A stretch of DNA of 64,000 nucleotides from Butyricicoccus faecihominis (lineage in GTDB: Bacteria; Bacillota; Clostridia; Oscillospirales; Butyricicoccaceae): the NCBI RefSeq assembly GCF_024462775.1, contig NZ_JANGCE010000016.1, forward strand, positions 1 through 64,000, written 5' to 3'. Below are positions 26,450 to 33,930 of the stretch, piece by piece. A program made the position numbers and the translations under genes. The notes below the pieces were generated by a model. That model was not told the origin of the DNA and searched no databases. It saw only the letters and a list, made by a program, of their open reading frames with translations. Position 1 is the stretch's first letter. The number at the start of each line of letters is the position of its first letter.

Positions 26450-26493
26450 GACCCGTGTTCCTGCCACCAAAGCAGGAACACGGGTCTGTTTGA
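26450..26493 (+). terminator. Intrinsic terminator after the coiled-coil gene
   Basis: GACCCGTGTTCCTGC and GCAGGAACACGGGTC form a 15-bp perfect stem with a 7-nt loop, followed by TGTTT. Confidence 0.9.
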
Positions 26494-26497
26494 TATA

Positions 26498-26523
26498 ACA
26501 CAAAAGGGACGGTTCTTTTGTGT
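26498..26523. repeat. Solo RAYT-type palindrome
   Basis: ACACAAAAGGGACGGTTCTTTTGTGT is a variant of the palindrome at the ends of the transposase element at 32226-33087, sharing GGGACGGTTCTT. No transposase sequence adjoins it. It marks the left edge of the AT-rich island. Confidence 0.75.
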
Positions 26524-26644
26524 GAAGGAATACATTTTTTAAGTGCCTAAGGAAAAAACAGAAGAACTATTCGTTAGGCGCTTCTTGGAACTCTTTTCCT
26601 AATGTGCTATAATAGCTTTATATTTCAATAATGGAGAGTTTGCA

Positions 26645-28180
26645 ATGCAACAACATAACGACTTGCACAATCGGTGCAAATACCGATGCGCGATAGCGAT
26701 GGGGATCGTAATATTGCTCTCGATTTTACCGCTATATTTGATTTCCCGCTATGCCTACCTTTCCGCTGATGACTTCTCATATCTGGCCACGACCGCACCC
26801 GTATGGGATGCCACACATTCCATCGGTGAAGTTGTGCATGCGTCAGCCAGTGCCACGGTACAGCGGTATTTTGAGTGGCAGGGTAATTTTTCTTTTATTT
26901 TTCTTACCTTTTTACATCCGGCTGCGTTTGGACAAGCGCTTTATGGCGTAACGCCGGTGTTCGTTCTCACGATTTTTTGCGCGGCATTTTTATTCTTCTG
27001 TAAAGTGGTGCTTCGTAACTACATGGGCGCTTCAAAGGTTGATTTTTGGCTCGTTAGTTTGCCGCTGCTGTTTTTATCCGTACAGTATATGTACTCTCCG
27101 GTTGAGGGGCTCTATTGGCATCCCGGCGCGATTTCATATACTTTCTTCTATGCTCTGGGTCTGGTGCTGCTCGCCTTGCTTTTACTGCTGATAAAAGCAG
27201 AGCGAGCCGGTATGCAGATCGTGATCTTTGCTCTTGCTGTTTTTCTTTCCATAGCCGTTGGCGGAAGCAATTATTCAACTGTTCTACTTTGTGTTTTGGT
27301 CAGCCTGTTGCTTGCTATATATTGTGGATTACAACGCCAACGCAAACAGACCGTTTTCCTTTCGATTATTTTTGCCATTCTGGCCATTTGTTTGTTAATC
27401 AGCATGATGGCGCCTGGAAATGCGCTGCGGCAATCGCAGGTTGGCGCGTCGAGTATTCCGCGCGGCATTATACTTGCCCTTGTGTACGGTGCTTACAGCT
27501 TTGCAAATGCAACTACCCTGCCTGCCGTGGTCTGCTTCCTCTTTTTGATCCCGCTTCTGTATCGTCTTGCGCAGGGCAGTAGTTTCCGCTTTTCACATCC
27601 GCTTTGGGCAATGCTGCTTTTATTTGGACTTTATTCGTCGCTTGGCGCCCCTTGTTTTTATGCGCTAGGGTTCTCTATTCCAGAGCGAAATATCAATTTG
27701 ATTTATTTTAGCTATTATCTTGTTGTACTGTTGGCGCTGTTCTATTGTTTAGGCTATCTCTCACGACAAAGCGCACGATTGCCGCGTTTATTGAACGCAC
27801 TGGATGAACTCTGCAACTTTTATAAGCGCCGGTTTGACACAGTATTCATCGCATTTTGTCTCATTTTCACTGCTTCTTGCGTGGGGGTATGTACGATTAC
27901 AAAAGGTGTGGATGGCAGTCCGGCGGTTGCCCATTTGCCGGCTGGTGTGAGCGCGGCGCAATCATTGCTCAACGGCGAAGCAAAAGCATTTTATACAGAA
28001 ATGCTGGAACGCGATCAACTTTGTCGGTCAAGTGAAGAACGCGATATTGTTTTGTCTCCTCTTTCTGCGGCGCCTTATGTATTGGCCTATATGGATATTA
28101 CTGAGGACCCAAATGATTGGAAGAATCTCTGTATGGCGCAGTATTATGAGAAAAATAGCATTACACTTCAGCAAAAATAA
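26645..28180 (+). CDS. Polytopic membrane protein, GT-C glycosyltransferase-like (DUF6056-like)
   Basis: The 511-residue product has about ten to twelve membrane helices. After the first helix comes LSADDFSYLA; the paired acidic residues in the first external loop are the GT-C catalytic-site pattern. The C-terminal quarter is an external soluble domain. GT-C enzymes move sugars from lipid carriers on the outer face of the membrane, so a role in surface glycan decoration is plausible but unproven. No other glycan gene adjoins it. AT content is higher than in the backbone genes. Confidence 0.75.
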   Translation: MQQHNDLHNRCKYRCAIAMGIVILLSILPLYLISRYAYLSADDFSYLATTAPVWDATHSIGEVVHASASATVQRYFEWQGNFSFIFLTFLHPAAFGQALYGVTPVFVLTIFCAAFLFFCKVVLRNYMGASKVDFWLVSLPLLFLSVQYMYSPVEGLYWHPGAISYTFFYALGLVLLALLLLLIKAERAGMQIVIFALAVFLSIAVGGSNYSTVLLCVLVSLLLAIYCGLQRQRKQTVFLSIIFAILAICLLISMMAPGNALRQSQVGASSIPRGIILALVYGAYSFANATTLPAVVCFLFLIPLLYRLAQGSSFRFSHPLWAMLLLFGLYSSLGAPCFYALGFSIPERNINLIYFSYYLVVLLALFYCLGYLSRQSARLPRLLNALDELCNFYKRRFDTVFIAFCLIFTASCVGVCTITKGVDGSPAVAHLPAGVSAAQSLLNGEAKAFYTEMLERDQLCRSSEERDIVLSPLSAAPYVLAYMDITEDPNDWKNLCMAQYYEKNSITLQQK

Positions 28181-28182
28181 AA

Positions 28183-28271
28183 AAGCAAGGCTATTGGTAA
28201 CCGGATGCCGGTGCAGCATACAATGTTTGAACCGGCCAAATGAATCCGTGCGCCAATGGCCTTGTTTTTTT
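28183..28271 (+). terminator. Terminator-like structure with a long branched loop
   Basis: AAGCAAGGCTATTGG directly after the stop pairs with CCAATGGCCTTG followed by seven T. The loop of about 55 nt contains a further small hairpin (ATGC/GCAT). Confidence 0.6.
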
Positions 28272-28330
28272 ATACGCGAAATGCTGATAAACTCGACGGC
28301 TTTTCTAATAAATTGCCGTCCAAACGTGAC

Positions 28331-28783
28331 TTAATTTCCAACCGCAGAACGGTGTTTGATCATATAAATTCCAATCAAACAACAAATAAACAATACTCCG
28401 GCGTAAATTGTCAAAGCAATCCCCACTACCATTGCATGATCGAAGTACCCCAAAGGTATAAACTGTCCAATCACTGGAAGAAGAATAAGCATTAATTCAA
28501 GTGAAATCGTATAGAACGAATCGTGAAACGCCAACATAAAAACTGAAATTGCAAATACGGTTAGCCAATGTAAAGCGGCATAGACCAGCGATTCAGCTTT
28601 TTTGCTTTGAAAAAGATAGGGAATCAGCATAGCATTTAAGACTGCATATGCTATGGTCAACAGAATGTGAAACCATGTTATTCCGTAATAGGGTAGTAAC
28701 GCATACCATAGGTTTATGGGAAGCAATATCACCCCAAATAAACAAGGAATTTTCGGAAGCCAAAACGATTTTCTAAAACTCAT
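28331..28783 (-). CDS. Small membrane protein, unknown
   Basis: 150 residues with four hydrophobic helices (about 11-33, 36-57, 66-87 and 95-140, the last double). AAAGGAG precedes the ATG at good spacing, which supports a real gene. No conserved family motif is recognised. It lies in the AT-rich island next to decayed mobile sequences. Confidence 0.65.
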   Translation of the reverse strand: MSFRKSFWLPKIPCLFGVILLPINLWYALLPYYGITWFHILLTIAYAVLNAMLIPYLFQSKKAESLVYAALHWLTVFAISVFMLAFHDSFYTISLELMLILLPVIGQFIPLGYFDHAMVVGIALTIYAGVLFICCLIGIYMIKHRSAVGN

Positions 28784-28827
28784 TTATACTCCTTTTATGA
28801 ACAGGAGGCCGATTACTCGGCCTTTCG

Positions 28828-29007
28828 TTATCTGTGTAAATGTTGACAGCCAGTGTCCGGTTTGAAACGATATACTATTTTCAATAAAGTGACTTGCTTG
28901 ATAAGATTTTCGTACATACCATCTTCACTGATTATATATTGTAGTCCGTTCATATTAGGACCATATACGATAAATGATGGCCGTCCATCACTAAAAAGAT
29001 ATATGCT
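28828..29007 (-). pseudogene. C-terminal remnant of a paralogue of the 31739-32194 protein
   Basis: The encoded YLFSDGRPSFIVYGPNMNGL...EDGMYENLIKQVTL matches the C-terminal half of the protein at 31739-32194 (YLFSEGQSSFIVNGPNMNGL...EDGMYNKLLDQVTL). The N-terminal half is missing, and at 29007/29008 the sequence joins a transposase remnant. It has no start codon of its own. Confidence 0.8.
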
Positions 29008-29147
29008 GCCTAATGCCGCGCAGCATGACAGGATAGTTGCCGCTTTCGCGTTTTTGTCTAGTCCCTTTGGGCATAAAATCACCCCACTCGCACCATAGCA
29101 TACGAATGGGGGGATTGTCAACACGGAGGAACCGTTCCTGTGTGCAT
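29008..29147 (-). pseudogene. N-terminal remnant of a RAYT transposase with its terminal repeat
   Basis: Sequence corresponds to about 32967-33089 of the intact element. It encodes MPKGTRQKRESGNYPVMLRG (start 29074) and then stops after about 26 codons where it meets the paralogue remnant. The terminal palindrome (AGGAACCGTTCCTGTGT) is still recognisable at about 29119-29143. Confidence 0.85.
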
Positions 29148-29154
29148 AAGTAAT

Positions 29155-29646
29155 TTAATTGGCATAATTCACTTTTATACACTCCGTAAATCCAGACGGA
29201 TCACCCGACTTTGCTTTGTCGATATTATCACGAAGATATTGACGGGTTGCATCGTCACAGCGATCTGCGCCCATATAGGGCATGTCAAACGCTTTTTCCA
29301 ATTCTTCCAATGCTTTTTCTGCACGTTTTGGATCAGTGTTATAGGTGTCCAGCCATTCTTTCATCCAGTAGTATTCCCAAAGGTTTGAAGCGCTTGTATC
29401 GCCATAGCCAATCTGGAAAGACGCGCCGGTATCTTCTCCTTCCAGTTTTTCCGGCAAAGTGACACCTTTAGGCCAGTTCAAATTGTCGATGGATTGCAGA
29501 TATTCGGCTTCTATATGTTCAAAGTCGGTAAAATCTTTCGCATCCGAGTTGGAATGGGAACACCCTGCCATCACCAGACAGGCAAGCAGCATGATACCCA
29601 TAAGAATTTGTTTTACACCATTGGCTTTCTTACTCATTTTTTTCAT
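29155..29646 (-). CDS. Lipoprotein of unknown function
   Basis: 163 residues with a basic N-terminus, a hydrophobic segment and lipobox LVMAGC (Cys at about residue 29), then a charged outer domain rich in Trp, Tyr and Asp (NLWEYYWMKEWLDTYN). AAGGAGG precedes the ATG. Two cysteines in the outer domain (DRCDD and TECIK) could form a disulfide. Its ATG overlaps the stop of a 33-codon hydrophobic remnant (29643-29744). No family is recognised. It lies downstream of the VanRS-type genes but behind a terminator. Confidence 0.75.
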   Translation of the reverse strand: MKKMSKKANGVKQILMGIMLLACLVMAGCSHSNSDAKDFTDFEHIEAEYLQSIDNLNWPKGVTLPEKLEGEDTGASFQIGYGDTSASNLWEYYWMKEWLDTYNTDPKRAEKALEELEKAFDMPYMGADRCDDATRQYLRDNIDKAKSGDPSGFTECIKVNYAN

Positions 29647-29744
29647 GTTATAAATCCTCCTTGAATGATACTGATAAGTGCTAGGGCCGGCAATGACCCG
29701 CCGAGCAGTGCCGTGGCGGCGAATGCCGCAATCGTAAATGGTTG
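29643..29744 (-). pseudogene. Possible C-terminal fragment of a membrane protein
   Basis: Thirty-three codons without an ATG, opening right after an in-frame TAG, encode a hydrophobic stretch (TIAAFAATALLGGSLPALAL) ending GGFIT. The stop overlaps the lipoprotein ATG (ATGA), which would normally indicate coupled genes. The fragment is much more GC-rich than its surroundings. I read it as the tail of a deleted membrane-protein gene; chance is not excluded. Confidence 0.35.
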
Positions 29745-29776
29745 CTACGAATTTTATATTTGAAAAAGTAGAAATA

Positions 29777-29828
29777 AAAAGGCTCCTACTCTGATGTTTT
29801 CATTGTATCAGAATAGGAGTCTTTATTT
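29777..29828 (-). terminator. Intrinsic terminator of the VanR/VanS-type operon
   Basis: GACTCCTATTCTGAT pairs with ATCAGAGTAGGAGCC, with T-rich sequence on both sides (TTTTTATTTCT on the minus strand). It sits about 57 bp after the kinase stop. Confidence 0.85.
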
Positions 29829-29884
29829 CTTTGTTTGTACACAAGAGAATCCTCTTTTATACTACGGAATTTCTTACGATTTTC

Positions 29885-30967
29885 CTACGAAAGAGGGAGG
29901 GTAACGGTAAATCTGATTTTTTCATTCTCGCTTTCTGCAATAATGGTTCCTTTGTGAAGGTCTACAATTTGTTTGGCAATGGCAAGGCCCAAACCAGCGC
30001 CGCCGCTTGTGCTCCTTGCTGTATCAAGGCGATAAAACTGTTCAAATACCTGCGACAGCTTTTCCTTTGGGATCGTATTACCGCAATTTTCAAATGCAAT
30101 GCTCATCCTGTCTTCCTGCTGCGCCGCTGTAATCGTAATGGTTGTATCGTGGAAGCTATAAATAACCGCATTGCGAAGAAGATTATCAAACACACGTTGT
30201 ATTTTATCTGCGTCACAGCGAAGGGTTACACTTTTCGGGGCACAAAGATCACATTGCAGGTTTTTATCTTTAAACATGGGATTGAATTCGTATATAAGCT
30301 GCTCAAGCAAGCGCGTCAAGTCTATTTCCGTATATTGTAAAGTAATATTAGATAAATTGAATCTTGTAATTTCAAAAAATTCATTGATTAGGTCTTCAAG
30401 CCGTTCCGCTTTATTGAGAGAGATAGAAAGATATTTCGTCCTAAGTTCTTCTGAAATTTGCGGTTCATCGCGCAATAGCATTAAATAGCCCATTACAGAA
30501 GAAAGCGGGGTTTTTAGATCGTGTGCAAGGTACATGATCAAATCGTTTTTTCGTTGTTCGTTCTCTTTTGCCAGTCTTGCATTATTTTCAGACTCTTGTT
30601 TTAAGTGGTTGATCTTTAACGCGATCTCGCTAAGCTCCGGCGATAGTTCAATGTAATCTACGTTTTTATCAAATAATTTGCCAGTGGCCTGCTGCAATTC
30701 ATCCACATAAGCGACCACTTTCTTTAGTAGCCGGTATGTAAGAATGATGATGCACACAGCCCATAGTATAGTAGCCGCGGCTCCTAAATAGAGGGAACGG
30801 TAAACCATATAATACTGCGGAACATATTTGCTAAGCACCCATTGTAAACCCATGCCCAACAAATTAGAAGCGATTAGGATAATTGCAGATATAATTCCGC
30901 ACTGGATGATATAGCTTTTGAAAAGGGTTTTCAGCAGATTATTTTTCTCCCCTTTATTCGATTTCAT
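29885..30967 (-). CDS. VanS-type sensor histidine kinase
   Basis: The 360-residue kinase has two membrane helices (about residues 12-35 and 45-66) with only a short external loop (KYVPQYYMVYRS), a linker/HAMP-like region, and a dimerisation domain with phospho-acceptor His in LAHDLKTPLSSVMGYL (about residue 149). The ATPase domain has N-box NLLRNAVIYSF and G-box GGAGLGLAIAKQIVDLHKG. The pattern is that of the VanS B/D/G-like kinases. Its start overlaps the regulator's stop by 14 bases. No vanH, vanA/B or vanX ligase cassette is present in the window. Confidence 0.88.
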   Translation of the reverse strand: MKSNKGEKNNLLKTLFKSYIIQCGIISAIILIASNLLGMGLQWVLSKYVPQYYMVYRSLYLGAAATILWAVCIIILTYRLLKKVVAYVDELQQATGKLFDKNVDYIELSPELSEIALKINHLKQESENNARLAKENEQRKNDLIMYLAHDLKTPLSSVMGYLMLLRDEPQISEELRTKYLSISLNKAERLEDLINEFFEITRFNLSNITLQYTEIDLTRLLEQLIYEFNPMFKDKNLQCDLCAPKSVTLRCDADKIQRVFDNLLRNAVIYSFHDTTITITAAQQEDRMSIAFENCGNTIPKEKLSQVFEQFYRLDTARSTSGGAGLGLAIAKQIVDLHKGTIIAESENEKIRFTVTLPLS

Positions 30968-31652
30968 AGCCTACACCCCAAACCGTTTTTATAAATCTTG
31001 GCTTTTTTGGTGGTTCGTTCAGCTTTTCTCTAAGGCGGCCAATGTGCGCCATTACGGTGCTGTTATTGTTCAGATATTTTTCTTTCCATACGGCTTCAAA
31101 CAATTCTTCTGAAGGTATGACTTTACCCTGATGTTCGCACAGATACCAAAGAATCGAAAACTCAATGGGAGTCAGCGACAATTCCTTTCCATACAAAAAG
31201 CATTTGTGGCTATCTTTATTGATCACAAGACCTCTGATGTCAAATTCCGTCTTTTCAACAGATTGTCTTAAAACAGAGGTATTATATTTGGAACAACGTC
31301 TTAATTGTGTTTTTACCCTTGCAACAACCTCCAATGGGTTAAACGGCTTGGTCATATAATCGTCTGCCCCAATGGTTAATCCCATGATCTTATCGCTGTC
31401 CTCAATTTTAGCGGTTAGCATAATAACAGGAAAATAGAAATTTTCCCTTATTTTTTGGCAGATACGAAACCCGTCCGTATCCGGTAACATAACGTCTATT
31501 ATCGCCAAATCAATTTCCGTTTCTTGCATACATTGTAAAGCATCAGTCCCATTATAAAACTTGTATACGGTATAATTGTCATTCGTCAAATAGACTTCAA
31601 GCAGATCGGCAATCTCTTTTTCATCATCTACAACAAGAATTTTCTCATTCAT
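30954..31652 (-). CDS. VanR-type OmpR-family response regulator
   Basis: The 232-residue product has a receiver domain with acidic pair DDEKE (about residues 8-12), phospho-acceptor Asp in IIDVMLPDTDGF, Thr in MLTAK and Lys in MTKPFNPLEVVARVK, then a winged-helix domain ending RFIKTVWGVGYEIE. It closely follows VanR of glycopeptide-resistance operons (EKILVVDDEKEIADLLEVYL; LSLTPIEFSILWYLCEH). The second ATG is chosen because AAGGAG is eight bases upstream of it. With no resistance genes beside it, its targets are unknown. Confidence 0.9.
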   Translation of the reverse strand: MNEKILVVDDEKEIADLLEVYLTNDNYTVYKFYNGTDALQCMQETEIDLAIIDVMLPDTDGFRICQKIRENFYFPVIMLTAKIEDSDKIMGLTIGADDYMTKPFNPLEVVARVKTQLRRCSKYNTSVLRQSVEKTEFDIRGLVINKDSHKCFLYGKELSLTPIEFSILWYLCEHQGKVIPSEELFEAVWKEKYLNNNSTVMAHIGRLREKLNEPPKKPRFIKTVWGVGYEIE

Positions 31653-31680
31653 CGTCATTGCTCCTTATATTTAAACACAA

Positions 31681-31752
31681 CACACAGGGACGGTTCTTCT
31701 GTGTTATTTATTTCTGACGATACCAAGCGACCAGCCGGTTAAACGGACGATC
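31681..31752 (-). repeat. RAYT element 3'-end fragment
   Basis: About 72 bp match 32228-32300 of the intact element with one obvious mismatch. They include the terminal palindrome and the last codons of the transposase (RLTGWSLGIVRNK, with Arg altered). Together with the intact copy it brackets the gene at 31739-32194, whose last codons run into this fragment. Confidence 0.9.
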
Positions 31753-32194
31753 GTTCTGCCGATATGAATAACGTGACTTGATCTAATAGTTTATTGTACA
31801 TACCATCCTCACGAATAATAAGCTGTAGCCCGTTCATATTAGGCCCGTTTACTATAAAAGAAGACTGTCCTTCACTAAATAGGTATATGCTGACATGAAT
31901 AGGTGAAGTAGAACTAGAGAGACGGATTTCTTGAACAGAATTATCCTTATAAGAAGAGTTAAAATTAAAAAGAGGGAATCGTCGACGTACATTTAAATGG
32001 TTGATACTTGCACAAAAATTTTTACTCTGAGCTTCAGAAAGATCATAAAACTGACCAGAAGAATAGACAGAAATTTTAACATCTTCTTCTATGGGAAGCG
32101 AGTACTTAAATGTAATGCAAGAAAAAATATAATATCCTACTAACAATACTAATACTGCTACTATAAAAAAACGAAATTTACGTGTAGTTCTCAC
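31739..32194 (-). CDS. Membrane-anchored protein of unknown function
   Basis: About 151 residues from GTG (32194) with an N-terminal membrane helix (FFIVAVLVLLVGYYIFSCI) and an external domain. Toward the C-terminus is YLFSEGQSSFIVNGPNMNGL...EDGMYNKLLDQVTLF, a pattern also present in the remnant at 28828-29007. An ATG at 32230 lies inside the transposase terminal repeat, so I prefer the GTG preceded by AGGTGAAG. The last five or so codons come from the RAYT fragment at 31681-31752, so the natural C-terminus may have been lost. No function is recognised. Confidence 0.6.
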   Translation of the reverse strand: MRTTRKFRFFIVAVLVLLVGYYIFSCITFKYSLPIEEDVKISVYSSGQFYDLSEAQSKNFCASINHLNVRRRFPLFNFNSSYKDNSVQEIRLSSSTSPIHVSIYLFSEGQSSFIVNGPNMNGLQLIIREDGMYNKLLDQVTLFISAERSSV

Positions 32195-32225
32195 AAAGGC
32201 TTCACCTGCTTTTTCTCTGCACACA

Positions 32226-33087
32226 TGCACACAGGGACGGTTCTTCTGTGTTATTTATTTCTGACGATACCAAGGGACCAGCCGGTTAAACGGACGATCT
32301 GCCGAAGGGATGCGCCATTTTGTTTGAGCGCGGCGATTGCGCATTTGCGCGTATCAGTGGACAAACCTTGCAGTGTAGCGGGTTCGTCCGTGCCGCAAAG
32401 AGTTTTTAGCAGCTTTTTTGCATCACTATCCGAATACCGATGTGTGTCGCTGATATCCATACAGGTGGTTTCAACCGGTTTTGCATGTAGCTTTTTCAAA
32501 ACTTTAATGCTGCGCGCATGGTCATAATCCAGCATGGTTAATACCTGCGCAGTGTCGCAGAATGTGTCCGCACCTAGGTAGCCGGAGTAACTGCTCCATC
32601 GGTAATCCGTTGGATGACTGCACAGCTTGGCTTGGACCGGATTCTGGTGGATATACCGCAGGACGGAAAGGAAATAAGCGTCGTCATCGACTGGCTCACT
32701 GCGAAAACGGTCTTGGAACAAATGTCCGGAACGGATATATTTGTAATTATACCACGAAACATAGCGCACACCAATGCGCTTGAAAATCTGTTCAAGTGAT
32801 TCAGCGTTCGGCATGGTTTGCAGAAGTAGATGAATGTGGTTGCTCATCAGACAATAGGCATATAAATGAAAACCGCTGATCGCTTTGCAATCACAGAGTA
32901 TTTGCAGAAATTTTTCGCGATCTTCATCGGTTTCAAAAATGTTTTGCTGATTCACGCCGCGCAGCATGATATGGTAGTTGCCGCTTTCACTTTTTTGTCT
33001 AGGTCCTCTAGGCATAAAATCACCCCACTCGCACCATAACATACGAGTGGGGTGATTGTCAACACAGAAGAACCGTCCCTGTGTGCA
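32226..33087 (-). mobile_element. RAYT (IS200-like tyrosine transposase) element with 27-bp inverted ends
   Basis: Perfect 27-bp inverted repeats bound the element at 32226-32252 and 33061-33087. Each contains an inner palindrome ACACAG...CTGTGT around GGACGGTTCTT. A second hairpin, ATCACCCCACTCG against CGAGTGGGGTGAT, lies at 33019-33055 just before the gene. An extra partial end (ACCGTCCCTGTGTGCATTA) follows at about 33099-33118. Decayed copies are at 29008-29147, 31681-31752 and 37744-37935, and a solo palindrome at 26498-26523. Confidence 0.9.
32251..33015 (-). CDS. REP-associated tyrosine transposase (RAYT)
   Basis: 254 residues of the Y1/IS200-type single-strand transposase fold, which cuts and joins DNA at palindromic hairpins. 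The HUH pair is in LMSNHIHLLLQ (about residue 58) and the catalytic tyrosine in VLRYIHQNPVQAKL (about residue 126), with YRWSSYSGYLG after it. The C-terminal 60 residues form a helix-turn-helix-like extension (ASLRQIVRLTGWSLGIVRNK). All catalytic positions are present, so this copy may be active. Start MPRGPRQKSE is the RAYT start; nine upstream codons lie in the hairpin. Confidence 0.92.
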   Translation of the reverse strand: MPRGPRQKSESGNYHIMLRGVNQQNIFETDEDREKFLQILCDCKAISGFHLYAYCLMSNHIHLLLQTMPNAESLEQIFKRIGVRYVSWYNYKYIRSGHLFQDRFRSEPVDDDAYFLSVLRYIHQNPVQAKLCSHPTDYRWSSYSGYLGADTFCDTAQVLTMLDYDHARSIKVLKKLHAKPVETTCMDISDTHRYSDSDAKKLLKTLCGTDEPATLQGLSTDTRKCAIAALKQNGASLRQIVRLTGWSLGIVRNK

Positions 33088-33117
33088 TTGGGGACACGTT
33101 AACCGTCCCTGTGTGCA

Positions 33118-33867
33118 TTAAGTAGATTCACTCCAAAACGGAATATGGATTTTGCATATCCAATTCGACAGATTATGTTCATTTTCGGTGATAAGTAAGT
33201 CAAAGTCTAATGTCTGAAAATTTTCATGGGGAGTAAAATCAAGTGTAATATGACTCTTATTTGTTTCATTTTCATCTTGTTCTATTGAGTATGTAACATA
33301 TGGAGTAAGTTCATCTGGAAAAACAACATCATAATACAGAGTTTGCGCTATATCCATTTCATCAGTGCTTAAAGATAATGTTATGACAAATTGATTGTTA
33401 TATGATGTAGCATTTATCTCTGGCGACGTCTTTAAAGTTTCACTTGACTCTAGTATGTCGGGTATCAAATAAAAATTGTATTCGCCTGCATACAGGTCGA
33501 TGTATTCGCCATTTTTGTTATTAAATCGAATAGAATTAAAGGCTTCAATATACTTTTTAATATTAATTTTTATACAGTCTTGCTTAGACTCCAAAACAGA
33601 AATGTTTGAATATACAATCTCTTTATCATTAAGCAAATCAATTGTTGAAAATGGAATTTGTTCTATTTCATCACCAAATAGTAGTGTTATGTCTGTTCCT
33701 ACGCCGGATCTGTAATAATAATACGAGTGTTTATTTATATTAATGGATTCTAATAATTCTTTGTTAATCTGAGGGCTATGGCTAAATGAAAGTAATGCAA
33801 TAATAAGCAAAGAAATTGTACTGAGAATAATTAGTGAACAGCGTCTATATTTAAGAAGACGTATCAT
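33118..33867 (-). CDS. Membrane-anchored protein of unknown function
   Basis: 249 residues: a basic start (RLLKYRRC), one membrane helix (about residues 11-30), then an external region of beta-type alternation with many Asn, Ser and Glu. AAGGAG seven bases upstream fixes the start. The stop codon lies at the edge of the RAYT end repeats. It follows the agr-regulated secreted-protein gene, but a strong hairpin (33884-33921) lies between them, so cotranscription would need readthrough. No family recognised. Confidence 0.65.
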   Translation of the reverse strand: MIRLLKYRRCSLIILSTISLLIIALLSFSHSPQINKELLESININKHSYYYYRSGVGTDITLLFGDEIEQIPFSTIDLLNDKEIVYSNISVLESKQDCIKINIKKYIEAFNSIRFNNKNGEYIDLYAGEYNFYLIPDILESSETLKTSPEINATSYNNQFVITLSLSTDEMDIAQTLYYDVVFPDELTPYVTYSIEQDENETNKSHITLDFTPHENFQTLDFDLLITENEHNLSNWICKIHIPFWSEST

Positions 33868-33883
33868 ATAATTGCTCCTTACA

Positions 33884-33921
33884 AGATCAGCATGTGTTTT
33901 ATTAAAACACATGCTGATCTT
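33884..33921 (-). terminator. Strong hairpin between two secreted/anchored-protein genes
   Basis: An almost perfect palindrome of 17- to 18-bp arms (AAGATCAGCATGTGTTTTA on one side) lies 10 bp after the stop of 33931-34578. The T-run is short, so it may act as a terminator or as an mRNA 3'-end processing/attenuation structure. Confidence 0.75.
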
Positions 33922-33930
33922 AAATATTAT

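Noticed and set aside
29885-31652. Vancomycin-resistance operon
   Set aside because: Only the regulator and kinase are present. No ligase, dehydrogenase or dipeptidase gene lies near, so resistance cannot be claimed.
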